A stretch of DNA of 64,000 nt from Pseudomonas sp. KU26590 (GTDB lineage Bacteria; Pseudomonadota; Gammaproteobacteria; Pseudomonadales; Pseudomonadaceae). The number at the start of each line of letters is the position of its first letter. Position 1 is the stretch's first letter. This document shows, in pieces, positions 27,597-35,973 of the stretch. Made by a program: the position numbers and the translations under genes. The notes beneath the pieces are model-generated. The model did no database searches, was not told the DNA's origin, and worked only from the letters and a program-made list of their open reading frames with translations. The stretch is from NCBI RefSeq assembly GCF_026153515.1, contig NZ_CP110644.1, positions 3,253,501 to 3,317,500 of the forward strand. Direction: 5' to 3'.

Positions 27597-28624
27597 CTGG
27601 AACCACGCTGCGGCTGATCGGCTGCCGCAAGGCCTTCGCCGACGGCACTGTCGCTGTTCACGACCTCAACCTGACCATCGAGGCAGGTGAGACCCTGGCG
27701 ATCCTTGGTCCGTCCGGATGCGGCAAAACCACCACGCTGCGGATGATCGCCGGCCTCGAACGCCCGGACGTCGGCCAGGTGTTCTTCGGCGATCAGGACG
27801 TCACTCGCCTCCCCATCGAGCGCCGCGACGTCGGCATGGTCTTTCAGAATTACGCGCTGTTCCCCAACCTGACGGTGGAAGGCAACATCGTGTATGGCCT
27901 GAAGGTGCGCGGCATGGCCGTCGCCGAGCGGAACAAGCGCTGCGCCGAACTGCTGGAACTGGTGGGCCTGCAAGAACACGCCAAGCGTGGCATTCATGAG
28001 CTGTCCGGTGGACAACGGCAGCGGGTGGCATTGGCCCGTGCCTTGGCGCCACGGCCGAAAGTCCTGCTGCTCGATGAACCGCTGGCCGCACTGGACGCGC
28101 AACTGCGTGAACGCCTGCGCAGCGAGCTCGATCAACTGCTGCGCGGCCTCGGCATCACGTCTGTGTTCGTCACCCACGATCAGGGCGAAGCCATGGCCCT
28201 TGGCGACCGGATTCTGGTCATGCAGCAAGGGCGCATCGCCCAGCTCGGCACGCCGCGGGAAATCTATCAGCAGCCGGCGAATCCGTTCGTGGCGAGCTTT
28301 GTCGGCAACCTCAACGCTTTTACGGTGGCTGGGCGCACGGTTAAGGGCCTGAAAGTCAGCGGCGGCGAACTGCCCTGGAGTGAGGCGGGTGAGCCGGCGA
28401 CGGTGTATTGCCGACCCGAGCATCTGCGGGTGGTGAAGAGCGAAGGGCACCTGCAAGGACGTTTGCTGGGCCAGTTTTTTCAGGGGGCGCAGAGCCGTTT
28501 GCTGATCGACGTCGGCGCGGCGCAACCGTTGCTGGTCGACAGCGCCGACAACGTCATTCATGCCCCGGGTGATCTGATCGCCCTGGCCATCGAGCCGCAG
28601 GCGCTGTTTGCCCTGCACCCGTAA
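27593..28624 (+). CDS. ABC transporter ATP-binding protein
   Basis: The 343-residue product has Walker A GPSGCGKTT, the signature LSGGQRQRVALARAL, Walker B VLLLDEPLAALD and the switch His in FVTHDQGEAMAL. A C-terminal TOBE-type domain follows from about residue 240. It belongs to the PotA/FbpC/MalK-like importer ATPases. ATG 27593 overlaps the permease stop. It energises the importer formed by the three preceding genes. Confidence 0.94.
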   Translation: MTGTTLRLIGCRKAFADGTVAVHDLNLTIEAGETLAILGPSGCGKTTTLRMIAGLERPDVGQVFFGDQDVTRLPIERRDVGMVFQNYALFPNLTVEGNIVYGLKVRGMAVAERNKRCAELLELVGLQEHAKRGIHELSGGQRQRVALARALAPRPKVLLLDEPLAALDAQLRERLRSELDQLLRGLGITSVFVTHDQGEAMALGDRILVMQQGRIAQLGTPREIYQQPANPFVASFVGNLNAFTVAGRTVKGLKVSGGELPWSEAGEPATVYCRPEHLRVVKSEGHLQGRLLGQFFQGAQSRLLIDVGAAQPLLVDSADNVIHAPGDLIALAIEPQALFALHP

Positions 28625-28646
28625 TCCTTGTTTAAGTGAGTTGAAT

Positions 28647-29480
28647 GTGAACGTCCCGTTTCTCGTCGCACAGATCAGCGACCTGCACCTTAAAGCCGGC
28701 AACAAGCTGACCTATGGCGTGGTCGACACCCTCGGCGCCTTGCGTCGAGCGGTTGATCATCTGAATGCCAGCACGCCGCGCCCGGACATCGTGGTGATCA
28801 GTGGCGATCTGGTGGATTTCGGTCGGCCGGATGAATACGCCGTCCTGCACCCCGAGCTGGCGTGTCTGAGCATGCCGTATTACCTGGTGCCCGGTAATCA
28901 CGACGTCCGCGAGCACCTGCTGGCTGAATTTGCCGATCACGTTTACTTGCCGCTCTGTCCCAACTCACCCCTGGATTGGGTCGTCGAAGAGCACCCGGTG
29001 CGCCTGATCGGACTGGATTCGACCATTCCGGGCGCCCACGGCGGACAAGTGCTGGACAGTCAGATGCGCTGGCTGGATGACGTGCTTGGCCGACGCCCCG
29101 ACGTGCCGACGCTGTTGATCATGCACCACCCGCCGTTTGTCACGGGGATCGGCCACATGGAACACGAGTCCTTCATCAACGGCGCGGCGCTGGAAGAAGT
29201 CATTAAACGCCACCCGCAAGTAGAGCGCGTTCTGTGCGGCCATCTGCATCGGCCGATGCAACGGCGCTTTGCCGGCAGCATCAGCTGCACCTGCCCGGGC
29301 ACTTCGCACCAGATCGTGCTCGACCTGCGCGAGGAAGCTCCGGCGCATTTCAACCTCGAACCGGCGGGCTACCTGCTGCATCGCTGGGATGCGGAGCGGG
29401 GCCTGGTGACCCACAACGGCGTGTTCGGCGATTACCCGGGGCCGTACCCGTTTTATGACGCGCAGGGGTTGATCGATTAG
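28647..29480 (+). CDS. GpdQ-like metallophosphodiesterase
   Basis: The 277-residue product is a calcineurin-type metallophosphoesterase of the class III/GpdQ group. It has all five metal-binding motifs: QISDLHL, SGDLVDFG, PGNHDVRE, MHHPPF and CGHLH. GpdQ hydrolyses glycerophosphodiesters, and relatives act on cyclic nucleotides. It is the last gene of the LacI/ABC operon, 22 bases after the ATPase. A likely role is cleavage of the imported phosphodiester in the cytoplasm; that is inference from position. The start is taken as GTG 28647, as no ATG fits the domain start. Confidence 0.9.
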   Translation: MNVPFLVAQISDLHLKAGNKLTYGVVDTLGALRRAVDHLNASTPRPDIVVISGDLVDFGRPDEYAVLHPELACLSMPYYLVPGNHDVREHLLAEFADHVYLPLCPNSPLDWVVEEHPVRLIGLDSTIPGAHGGQVLDSQMRWLDDVLGRRPDVPTLLIMHHPPFVTGIGHMEHESFINGAALEEVIKRHPQVERVLCGHLHRPMQRRFAGSISCTCPGTSHQIVLDLREEAPAHFNLEPAGYLLHRWDAERGLVTHNGVFGDYPGPYPFYDAQGLID

Positions 29481-29578
29481 GCACGCCCATCTCGGTGGAC
29501 TGTCCTTACGCTTTGGCCTGGCGCCGCCCGAATGTTCTGCGGGCGCCGATCGTTGGGGCACGACTGAAATGGAGTCAC

Positions 29579-29674
29579 CTATAATCAGTCTATAATTGCT
29601 CTATAATCACCTATAAACGCATATTTCACCCATATCTATAATTGGTCTATAGTCGTTCTATAATTGCCTATAAA
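29579..29674. repeat. eight CTATAAT-like repeats in two phased blocks
   Basis: CTATAAT or a one-base variant occurs at 29579, 29590, 29601, 29611, 29636, 29647, 29658 and 29668. Five copies are exact CTATAAT, two are CTATAAA and one is CTATAGT. The spacing is 11, 11, 10 in the first block, then 25, then 11, 11, 10 again. Both blocks therefore have one site per helical turn and the same internal layout, 57 bases apart. The array ends 20 bases before the ATPase start codon. It looks like a cooperative protein-binding array; each copy also contains or approximates the -10 hexamer TATAAT. Confidence 0.85.
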
Positions 29675-29694
29675 GCAGTGCCTGAGGTCTACAA

Positions 29695-30849
29695 ATGCCA
29701 GAAATCTTCTACCACCGTCCCGAGCTGGCTACCCGGCTCTCCAAGCTGATCATGCAGATATCTGTGGGCAGCTCGGCCAGCTCAGGCGTCTTCCTGGCGG
29801 CGCCAAGACGCACTGGCAAATCCACCTTCGCGCGTGAAGACCTGCGCCCTGCGCTGGAAAAAGCGGGGGCGATCGTGCTGTATGCCGACCTCTGGCAAGA
29901 CCTGACCAAAGACCCCGGCCTGGTCATCGTGGAAGCCATCCGCGAAGCGGTCGGCCGCAGTGACGGTTTCATTACCCGGCTTGCAAAGTCCTCCGGCATA
30001 GAGAGGGTGGTTGTGGGCGGGCTGAATTTCAGTCTGGATAAAATCGGTCTCGGCAAGGACATCGACCTCACCACTGCGCTGGTGGCGCTCTCCGATGAGT
30101 CGAAGAAGCTCATCGTTCTGATGATCGATGAAGCGCAGCACGCGATCACCACCGAGGCGGGTGTAGCGGCGCTGTTCGCGCTCAAGGCGGCAAGGGACGA
30201 GCTCAACAGCTCCCGGCACCATGGCCTGCGCATCGTCTGCACCGGCTCGAACCGGGACAAGCTGGCGATGCTGCGCAACAGCAAGGATCAGGCGTTCTTC
30301 GGGGCGTCGATGGTGCCGTTCCCGACGCTCGATCAAAACTACATTGACTGGCTGTGCGCCAACATTGACCTGCCATCACCGCTCGACCCGGCGGAGGTGT
30401 TCCAGCTCTTCAAAGAAAGTGGCTATCGCCCCGAACTGCTCGGTGCGGCGGCTGATGCCATCCGCTTTGACTTTTTCATTGACCCTCAAGACGTACCAGA
30501 GCGGTTTGCCGAGCTTGTTCGGGCGCAAGCGGATGAACTGAACGCGAACCTCAAGAAGGTGATCCACAGCCTCACCCCGATCCAGTCCGCCGTGATTCGC
30601 GTCATGGGCAGTATGGGCGACAGCTACGCCCCCTTCGAGGCGCCCACCATGGCGTTGTACGCCACAGCGCTGAAGCAGGCAGGCGTCGTAGAAAGTGAGA
30701 TCAAAGTTGAGGTGCCGGGTGTGCAACAAGCCCTCATTGCCCTGCAGGAAAAGAACCTGGTGTGGAAGGCTTCACGGGGTGTTTATGCGGTGGATGAGCA
30801 CGTGATCGTTGATCTGCTTCGCGCCGACGGGCTGCTGGAAGGTTTGTAG
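29695..30849 (+). CDS. orphan AAA+/STAND-type ATPase
   Basis: The 384-residue cytoplasmic protein has a P-loop ATPase domain of the archaeal-ATPase/AAA type, with Walker A APRRTGKSTF near residue 38 and Walker B LIVLMIDEAQ near residue 140. A sensor-like LRIVCTGSNRDKL follows. The C-terminal 110 residues look like a winged-helix module (LTPIQSAVIRVMGSM to EKNLVWKASRGVYAVDEHVI). No nuclease, protease or transmembrane part is visible. The function is unknown. GAGG lies before the ATG, and the phased repeat array immediately upstream suggests tight or cooperative control. A small HTH gene converges on its 3' end. Confidence 0.82.
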   Translation: MPEIFYHRPELATRLSKLIMQISVGSSASSGVFLAAPRRTGKSTFAREDLRPALEKAGAIVLYADLWQDLTKDPGLVIVEAIREAVGRSDGFITRLAKSSGIERVVVGGLNFSLDKIGLGKDIDLTTALVALSDESKKLIVLMIDEAQHAITTEAGVAALFALKAARDELNSSRHHGLRIVCTGSNRDKLAMLRNSKDQAFFGASMVPFPTLDQNYIDWLCANIDLPSPLDPAEVFQLFKESGYRPELLGAAADAIRFDFFIDPQDVPERFAELVRAQADELNANLKKVIHSLTPIQSAVIRVMGSMGDSYAPFEAPTMALYATALKQAGVVESEIKVEVPGVQQALIALQEKNLVWKASRGVYAVDEHVIVDLLRADGLLEGL

Positions 30850-30870
30850 CCTCGCGGCAGCCCGGAGTGG

Positions 30871-31110
30871 TTACCTCTTGAGGGCTATGGCCTCTTGGAC
30901 AAGGCACTCAAGGGCGAACTGCTCGGTGTACGTCATCTGAATGGGCGTTGTTTCTCCCTTGACGGTTCTTTCGCCATCCAGGATGTAGCGGATGCGCTTG
31001 TCAGTCACACCGATACGCTTCGCGATCCATGAAGGCGTTTGGCCAATCCGCGAAATCAGCTTGTCGGCGTATTCGGTTGAAGGGTTATAGAGGTCTGCGT
31101 TGGGTGTCAT
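30871..31110 (-). CDS. small helix-turn-helix protein
   Basis: The 79-residue protein has a Cro/XRE-like HTH around residues 17-50: LISRIGQTPSWIAKRIGVTD, then KRIRYILDGERTVKGE. A hydrophobic helix follows (YTEQFALECLVQEA). It converges with the ATPase gene, with 21 bases between the two stops. It may regulate the ATPase through the CTATAAT array, but it does not carry that array before its own gene, so the link is a guess from proximity. The 159-base gap up to the GGDEF-EAL gene holds nothing else I can support. Confidence 0.75.
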   Translation of the reverse strand: MTPNADLYNPSTEYADKLISRIGQTPSWIAKRIGVTDKRIRYILDGERTVKGETTPIQMTYTEQFALECLVQEAIALKR

Positions 31111-31269
31111 GTGACGTCCAGATAGAGGTTAGGTGCTGGGTGTTTAGGCGAGTGCCGCACAGTGTGCCAATAACGGTGCTGTGTCGCGACCTCAATGTGT
31201 TGGGCTCGGACTGCGACGGTTCCGAGGGGATGATTCTCATGGCAGCCTGTGTAAATACTATTTGCCGGT

Positions 31270-34179
31270 TTACGCGAAATCAGGCTCAGAGAATCTTATA
31301 TCCAGGGTACGTGACGACTTGATCATGGCAGCGCACTGATCACTCGGCACGGGTTTGCTAAAAAGATAGCCTTGTATTTGATCGCAGCCATGCCTGATGA
31401 GCAGTTCCAGTTGCTCGGATGTTTCGACGCCTTCGGCAATAACCTTCAAATCCAGTTCGTGCGCCAATACGATGACCGCTCGGGTGATGGCCGCGTCTTC
31501 ATGATTGCTCATGATGTCTTTTATGAACATCCTGTCGATTTTAAGGGTGTCTATGGGGAATCGTTTCAAGTAGGCCAGGCTGGAATAACCCGTGCCGAAG
31601 TCGTCGACTGAAAGACCTATGCCATACGATTTGATATCGCGAAGGATTTCAACTGCCGACTCCGGATCAATCATCAGCACGGATTCGGTGAGCTCAAACT
31701 CTAAAAGAGCGGGGTTGATACCGTATTCTTCCAGGATGTGCTTGACGATTTTAGCCAGGCCTTTTACCTGAAGCTGCCTGGCGGAGAGGTTGATGGCGAT
31801 CGGTACCACTCGGAAATTATGTTCTTCCCAGTTTTTCAGGGTTTCACAGACTTTGCGGATCACCCATTCGCCGACAGGAATGATCAGGCCGGTGTCCTCA
31901 AGCATGGGGATAAAATCAGCGGGAGAAACCAGGCCGAGGGTTGGATGATTCCACCTCAATAAAGCCTCAAAACCGCTTATCCGGCCATCTGTGAGGCTGA
32001 CCTTCGGCTGGAAATGCAGAATGAACTCATCCCGATCAAGCGCACCGCGCAAGAGTGTTTCAGTCTGCAGGCGTTTAACTGCACTGGCGTTCATCTCGGC
32101 ATCGTAAAACTTGAAATTGTTGCGACCACTTTTTTTCGCGTTGTACATCGCGGTATCCGCATTCTTGAGGATAACGCCCGCGTCACTCCCATCAAACGGA
32201 TAATGAGCGATGCCTACGCTCGCTGAAACAAATATATCCTGGCCGCGAAGGTTAAACGGTTTCCCCAGTGCATCGACGACATGGGTCGCGAGCGACTTGA
32301 TGAGGTGTTCCGAATAAACAGGATGGGTAACCACGATCGAAAATTCGTCACCTCCCAGCCGCGCAACCATACTGTTGTCATCAATGAATTCTTCCAATCG
32401 CCGGCTCGCCTGGATAAGCAATTCATCGCCTACAGAATGCCCCATGGTGTCGTTGACGGTTTTGAATCTGTCCAGATCGATGAATATGACGCTGATTACA
32501 TCTGACGCGTTGAGACTGATGGCCCCGCGCAGATAATTGTTGAGAAACCAGCGATTAGGCAGATCTGTGAGCGAATCATTTTCGGCCAGGTAGGTGAGCT
32601 TTTTCTTTGCGTCATCCCTTTCAAGCGCGGCTGCCATCAGGTTTGCCAGTGTTTGAATGTAGCTGACGTCTTCACGTGTAAAGAGGTAGTCCGTGGTGGC
32701 ATAGACCCCCAAAATGCCCTTAAAAACTTCTCTGCAAGACAGGTCAACTTCGATGCTGCTCCTAATTCTTTCAGCGTCCACTGTCGCACCCGAAAGCAAT
32801 TTGCCTGCACCCGCCTCATCAAGGTCGTTGGCACACTCAGTAGAAGCAGCAGTGCCGTTCAACAATTCGTTGTTATAACCCCTCCGGCTGTCAAAGTGGG
32901 TCAAACCCACCTCGGCATTGATGATGATCCGGCGACTCACTCTATCAACGACTAACAACGCGGCCTTGCTCAGTTTTAATCCTTGGGCGGCCGTCAGTGC
33001 TGCCAGTTCACCCAAGACACTGACGTTTTCTTCTGTCAATGCCTGCTGGCCAAACAAGGCGATAAGGTTTTGCCTTCTGGCGTTATCCAGAATCGCGACC
33101 TCAAACTCTTTGCGATCCGTAATATCGATATCGATGCAAATATATTTTTCAACGCCGCCCCTGTCATCGAGAATAGGGATGATAGTGCGTCGATGCCATT
33201 TGTCCTTTCCGGTACGACCTGACAGCCTGACCTCTCCGTTCCACACCTCATTTTCAGGTGCCCATTGCCATGGCTGTGTCGCTGAAGACATGCCGGTCCA
33301 CACTTCATCGATCTTCAATTCTAAAAGCTCAGCCCGTGAATGCTGTGAGCGTGTCACGAATCGTTCGTTAGCGTAGGTGATACGGCCGGAGGGCGAAAAT
33401 TCGCAAACGATTGAAACCTCATCCAGTGCGTTTTTATGCTGCACCAGGGTATTCATCAACGATTCGATGCGCTGACCAAAGTGATTGCGCATACTCGCTG
33501 CCGTGCGGTTCACCGCTTTTATAGCCTCCTGTATTTCCACGGGAGCATCGGCGACCAACATCGCTTCTGCGGCCACTGCGCCTGAAGCGATTTCCGCTTC
33601 ATAGGAGTGAAGCTTGTCCAGATGGGCAAGCGAACGCTTGATCAGGAATCCCATCAACAGCAAACTTGTCAGCAAAAAAAGCACTGCCAGTACCGTCGCC
33701 TGCACCACCAAGGTACAAAGCTCGGCCGCTATTTTCTCGGCATTAAATGACAGGCGCATCACGCCATAATCTTTCCCCCCGATCGTTATCGGACGGTTGA
33801 CATCGAATAATCGTGCAGCAACCTCCGACTCTATCCACGCAGGGGCTCTGCCAAGAGGCGCCTTGGGTGCCTGCAGACGGATGACGCCACCTGACAGGTC
33901 AATAAACATGGCCGACTTGAACGGCGAGCGAGACACGGTTTTTTCGAGGGTTCTTTTGATGGTGTCGTAATCGCCTATGACGACACTTTCCTCTACGGCC
34001 TGCGCGGCAACCTCTATCAGCATGTTAGCGCTGTCTTGTATCTCTTCAATGTGTTGAAGCATCTGGTTTTTATAAAAAAGACCCAGGCCAGTCGTGAGAA
34101 AAACCAGTATCAAAATGGACAGCATCGCCAATATGCGCGACGTCAGTGATCTGGGCATCAGGCTTTTAAAAAAACTCAT
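31270..34179 (-). CDS. membrane GGDEF-EAL c-di-GMP enzyme with PAS and GAF domains
   Basis: The 969-residue inner membrane protein has two helices (about 16-37 and 160-182) around a periplasmic domain. A HAMP-like linker, PAS (about 245-360), GAF (about 375-530), GGDEF (about 545-700) and EAL (about 715-960) domains follow. The GGDEF domain keeps the active motif RLGGDEFSIVV near residue 608. The EAL domain keeps GFEALLRWNHP, ELTESVLM and SVDDFGTGYSSLAYLKRFP. Both diguanylate cyclase and phosphodiesterase activities are thus possible. It lies 31 bases after the PhnD-like binding protein gene in one operon. The periplasmic domain probably receives the signal from that protein. Confidence 0.92.
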   Translation of the reverse strand: MSFFKSLMPRSLTSRILAMLSILILVFLTTGLGLFYKNQMLQHIEEIQDSANMLIEVAAQAVEESVVIGDYDTIKRTLEKTVSRSPFKSAMFIDLSGGVIRLQAPKAPLGRAPAWIESEVAARLFDVNRPITIGGKDYGVMRLSFNAEKIAAELCTLVVQATVLAVLFLLTSLLLMGFLIKRSLAHLDKLHSYEAEIASGAVAAEAMLVADAPVEIQEAIKAVNRTAASMRNHFGQRIESLMNTLVQHKNALDEVSIVCEFSPSGRITYANERFVTRSQHSRAELLELKIDEVWTGMSSATQPWQWAPENEVWNGEVRLSGRTGKDKWHRRTIIPILDDRGGVEKYICIDIDITDRKEFEVAILDNARRQNLIALFGQQALTEENVSVLGELAALTAAQGLKLSKAALLVVDRVSRRIIINAEVGLTHFDSRRGYNNELLNGTAASTECANDLDEAGAGKLLSGATVDAERIRSSIEVDLSCREVFKGILGVYATTDYLFTREDVSYIQTLANLMAAALERDDAKKKLTYLAENDSLTDLPNRWFLNNYLRGAISLNASDVISVIFIDLDRFKTVNDTMGHSVGDELLIQASRRLEEFIDDNSMVARLGGDEFSIVVTHPVYSEHLIKSLATHVVDALGKPFNLRGQDIFVSASVGIAHYPFDGSDAGVILKNADTAMYNAKKSGRNNFKFYDAEMNASAVKRLQTETLLRGALDRDEFILHFQPKVSLTDGRISGFEALLRWNHPTLGLVSPADFIPMLEDTGLIIPVGEWVIRKVCETLKNWEEHNFRVVPIAINLSARQLQVKGLAKIVKHILEEYGINPALLEFELTESVLMIDPESAVEILRDIKSYGIGLSVDDFGTGYSSLAYLKRFPIDTLKIDRMFIKDIMSNHEDAAITRAVIVLAHELDLKVIAEGVETSEQLELLIRHGCDQIQGYLFSKPVPSDQCAAMIKSSRTLDIRFSEPDFA

Positions 34180-34210
34180 TAACAGCCTCTCCAGCTAAGG
34201 GTGAGATTGA

Positions 34211-35062
34211 TTACTTACGGGTGGCTGGCAAGTTGTTATAAAAATCACGGTAGGAAGCATAATCCGCTGCCGTCGCAGGAATGAATTTAATCGGTGCGGG
34301 TGCATGGACTAACTCGGTCGCCTCATGAAGAATGCTGCTGCCGTCTGTATCATATTGCATATTAAAAAATGCCTCGGCGACCGCAGCCAGTTCTTTTTGA
34401 GACACTCTGGGGGATGCCATGAGGGCTAAATCATTAAACAAGGACGACTTCCACAGTACGCGGAATGACTTACCTTCTCTCTCCGTGTAACCGCTGACAA
34501 GCTGTGAGTTGCCCCCCATCGCCTGGGCCTTGCCGCTGAGCAGCTGGCTGAACGCGCCATCCATGTTTCCTGCAAACACAGTGGACGTATTTATTCCTTT
34601 CTTTACCAATTCTGCGCTGGTCACTTTGTAAGCAATAAACGCTTCGGGTCCCGGGTACACGACCTCCTGGCCTTCCAGTTCCGCAAGGCTATGGATGGGC
34701 GAGTCGGCAGGTACGACGATTTGTCCTTCGAGGGCAGGCGCGTCACGACGACCAAATACCTTCCAGCCCATTTTGTCACGGTCGGGGCTAAACAGATGAT
34801 TGGTAAAAGCAAAATCAACTTCTTGTGCGAGCACATAACTGGTGGTGTCAGAGGATGTTCGCCCTAATTTCAGCGTAAGATTCACACCGCTTTTTTCAGA
34901 CACATACCGTATGATCGGGTTCCAGAAACTGGCCGAGAGATTAAGGTTGTATTGGTTGACGGGTGAGAAGTTGTAGACTTTAAGATCTTCAGAGACAGCC
35001 ACATTTGCCAACCCAAAGGACAGCGCAATAATAATAGCTTTGAAGATTAGGCGTGACGTCAC
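34211..35062 (-). CDS. PhnD-like periplasmic binding protein
   Basis: The 283-residue product has a signal peptide (IFKAIIIALSFGLANVAVS) and a PhnD/PtxB-type binding fold. Visible parts are LKVYNFSPVNQYNLNLSASF, VDFAFTNHLFSPDRDKMGW, and DSPIHSLAELEGQEVVYPGP. No ABC permease or ATPase is near it. It is the first gene of an operon with the GGDEF-EAL enzyme, so it likely senses a ligand and controls that enzyme rather than feeding a transporter. The GTG start has GGAG seven bases upstream. Confidence 0.88.
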   Translation of the reverse strand: MTSRLIFKAIIIALSFGLANVAVSEDLKVYNFSPVNQYNLNLSASFWNPIIRYVSEKSGVNLTLKLGRTSSDTTSYVLAQEVDFAFTNHLFSPDRDKMGWKVFGRRDAPALEGQIVVPADSPIHSLAELEGQEVVYPGPEAFIAYKVTSAELVKKGINTSTVFAGNMDGAFSQLLSGKAQAMGGNSQLVSGYTEREGKSFRVLWKSSLFNDLALMASPRVSQKELAAVAEAFFNMQYDTDGSSILHEATELVHAPAPIKFIPATAADYASYRDFYNNLPATRK

Positions 35063-35511
35063 GTGTTAACTCCGGATTGATACTAGCGTCTCACCCAAAG
35101 GTGATCAGGGCTAGATTAAGCCCTGCAATCCAATGCAATCGGCCGGGACAGGTGGAACTTAAGCAGAGGTTACTTAAATAATTAGTTAAGAGCATTGGAT
35201 CCACTGATCCGCCCCTCATCATTGACCCCATTAGCGATAGCCGTTATCCCGCTCTTCTCGAGTGAGGGCCGTCGTTGGAGGCGAGCGTCGGCGGGTGTTT
35301 TCTGTGAGCTGTAGGTAAAAACGCCGAGCAGCGATCAGGCAGGGCAAAACAGGTCAGGAGGGCAGGGGTCGATAGCTGAGGTTCGCGAGTCGCTTCTACG
35401 ACCCCATGGGACAGCTTTCGAAGGACAGTTCGCCTCGTACGGTCCGACTTGGCTGGCTTATGACAGGCTTGTCGAGATTTAAGCAACCACGAATCATCCC
35501 TATTTTATAAA
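35063..35511. other. intergenic region without a supported gene
   Basis: About 450 bases separate the PhnD-like gene from the DoxX gene. The first part, on the minus strand, should hold the promoter of the PhnD/GGDEF-EAL operon. A frame of 80 codons at 35244-35486 on the minus strand has no ribosome site, family resemblance or pseudomonad-like codon use. No clear REP element or hairpin terminator was recognised. Confidence 0.5.
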
Positions 35512-35958
35512 TCACCGAATGCCAAATCGTCTGTCCAGCGAAACTGTACCGGCACCCTTGGCGATGATAATCAGCAGTAATCCGATCCAGGACAAATGAG
35601 TCGGCCACGCATCGGGGTAAACAAATATCTCAATCACCAACGTCATGCCCAGCAGAGCCAGGGCCGAAAGACGACTGAACAGACCGAGAATCAGTAGCAC
35701 CGGGAACAGATGTTCAGCATAGGCAGAAAGATGAGCAGCCAGTTCCGGAGAGATCAACGGCAAGTTGTATTCAGTGCGAAACAGCTCGTAAGTGCTGTCG
35801 GTGATGGTTAAAAAGCCCTCGACCTTGGTCCGGCCGGACAGGATAAAGATCGCGGCAATAGAGACCCGCGCCACCAGTGCCAACACCGAATCATTGATCA
35901 GGCCATGCAGACGGTCGGCGAGGCGGTTCCACAGAGTGAGCAGGCGAGGTGCATTCAC
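35512..35958 (-). CDS. DoxX-family membrane protein of the bufferin operon
   Basis: The 148-residue inner membrane protein has four helices and the DoxX pattern [20 protein letters not shown], with [20 protein letters not shown] and [20 protein letters not shown]. The GTG at 35958 has GGAG eight bases upstream and follows the DUF2063 gene by 15 bases; a TTG four codons earlier is weaker. DoxX proteins are commonly the last gene of bufferin operons (BufD position). Their biochemical role there is not settled. Confidence 0.87.
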   Translation of the reverse strand: MNAPRLLTLWNRLADRLHGLINDSVLALVARVSIAAIFILSGRTKVEGFLTITDSTYELFRTEYNLPLISPELAAHLSAYAEHLFPVLLILGLFSRLSALALLGMTLVIEIFVYPDAWPTHLSWIGLLLIIIAKGAGTVSLDRRFGIR

Positions 35959-35973
35959 GGTGTTCTCCAATGC

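Noticed and set aside
27506..28705. Minus-strand frame of 399 codons opposite the ABC ATPase
   Set aside because: The plus strand carries all ATPase motifs; this frame is a shadow.
29579..29674. CTATAAT array as a CRISPR or plasmid-type origin
   Set aside because: Units are 7 bases with 3-4 base gaps, there are no cas genes, and no replication initiator lies nearby. A regulatory array fits better.
35244..35486. Minus-strand frame of 80 codons between the PhnD-like and DoxX genes
   Set aside because: It has no ribosome site, no family resemblance and composition unlike neighbouring genes.
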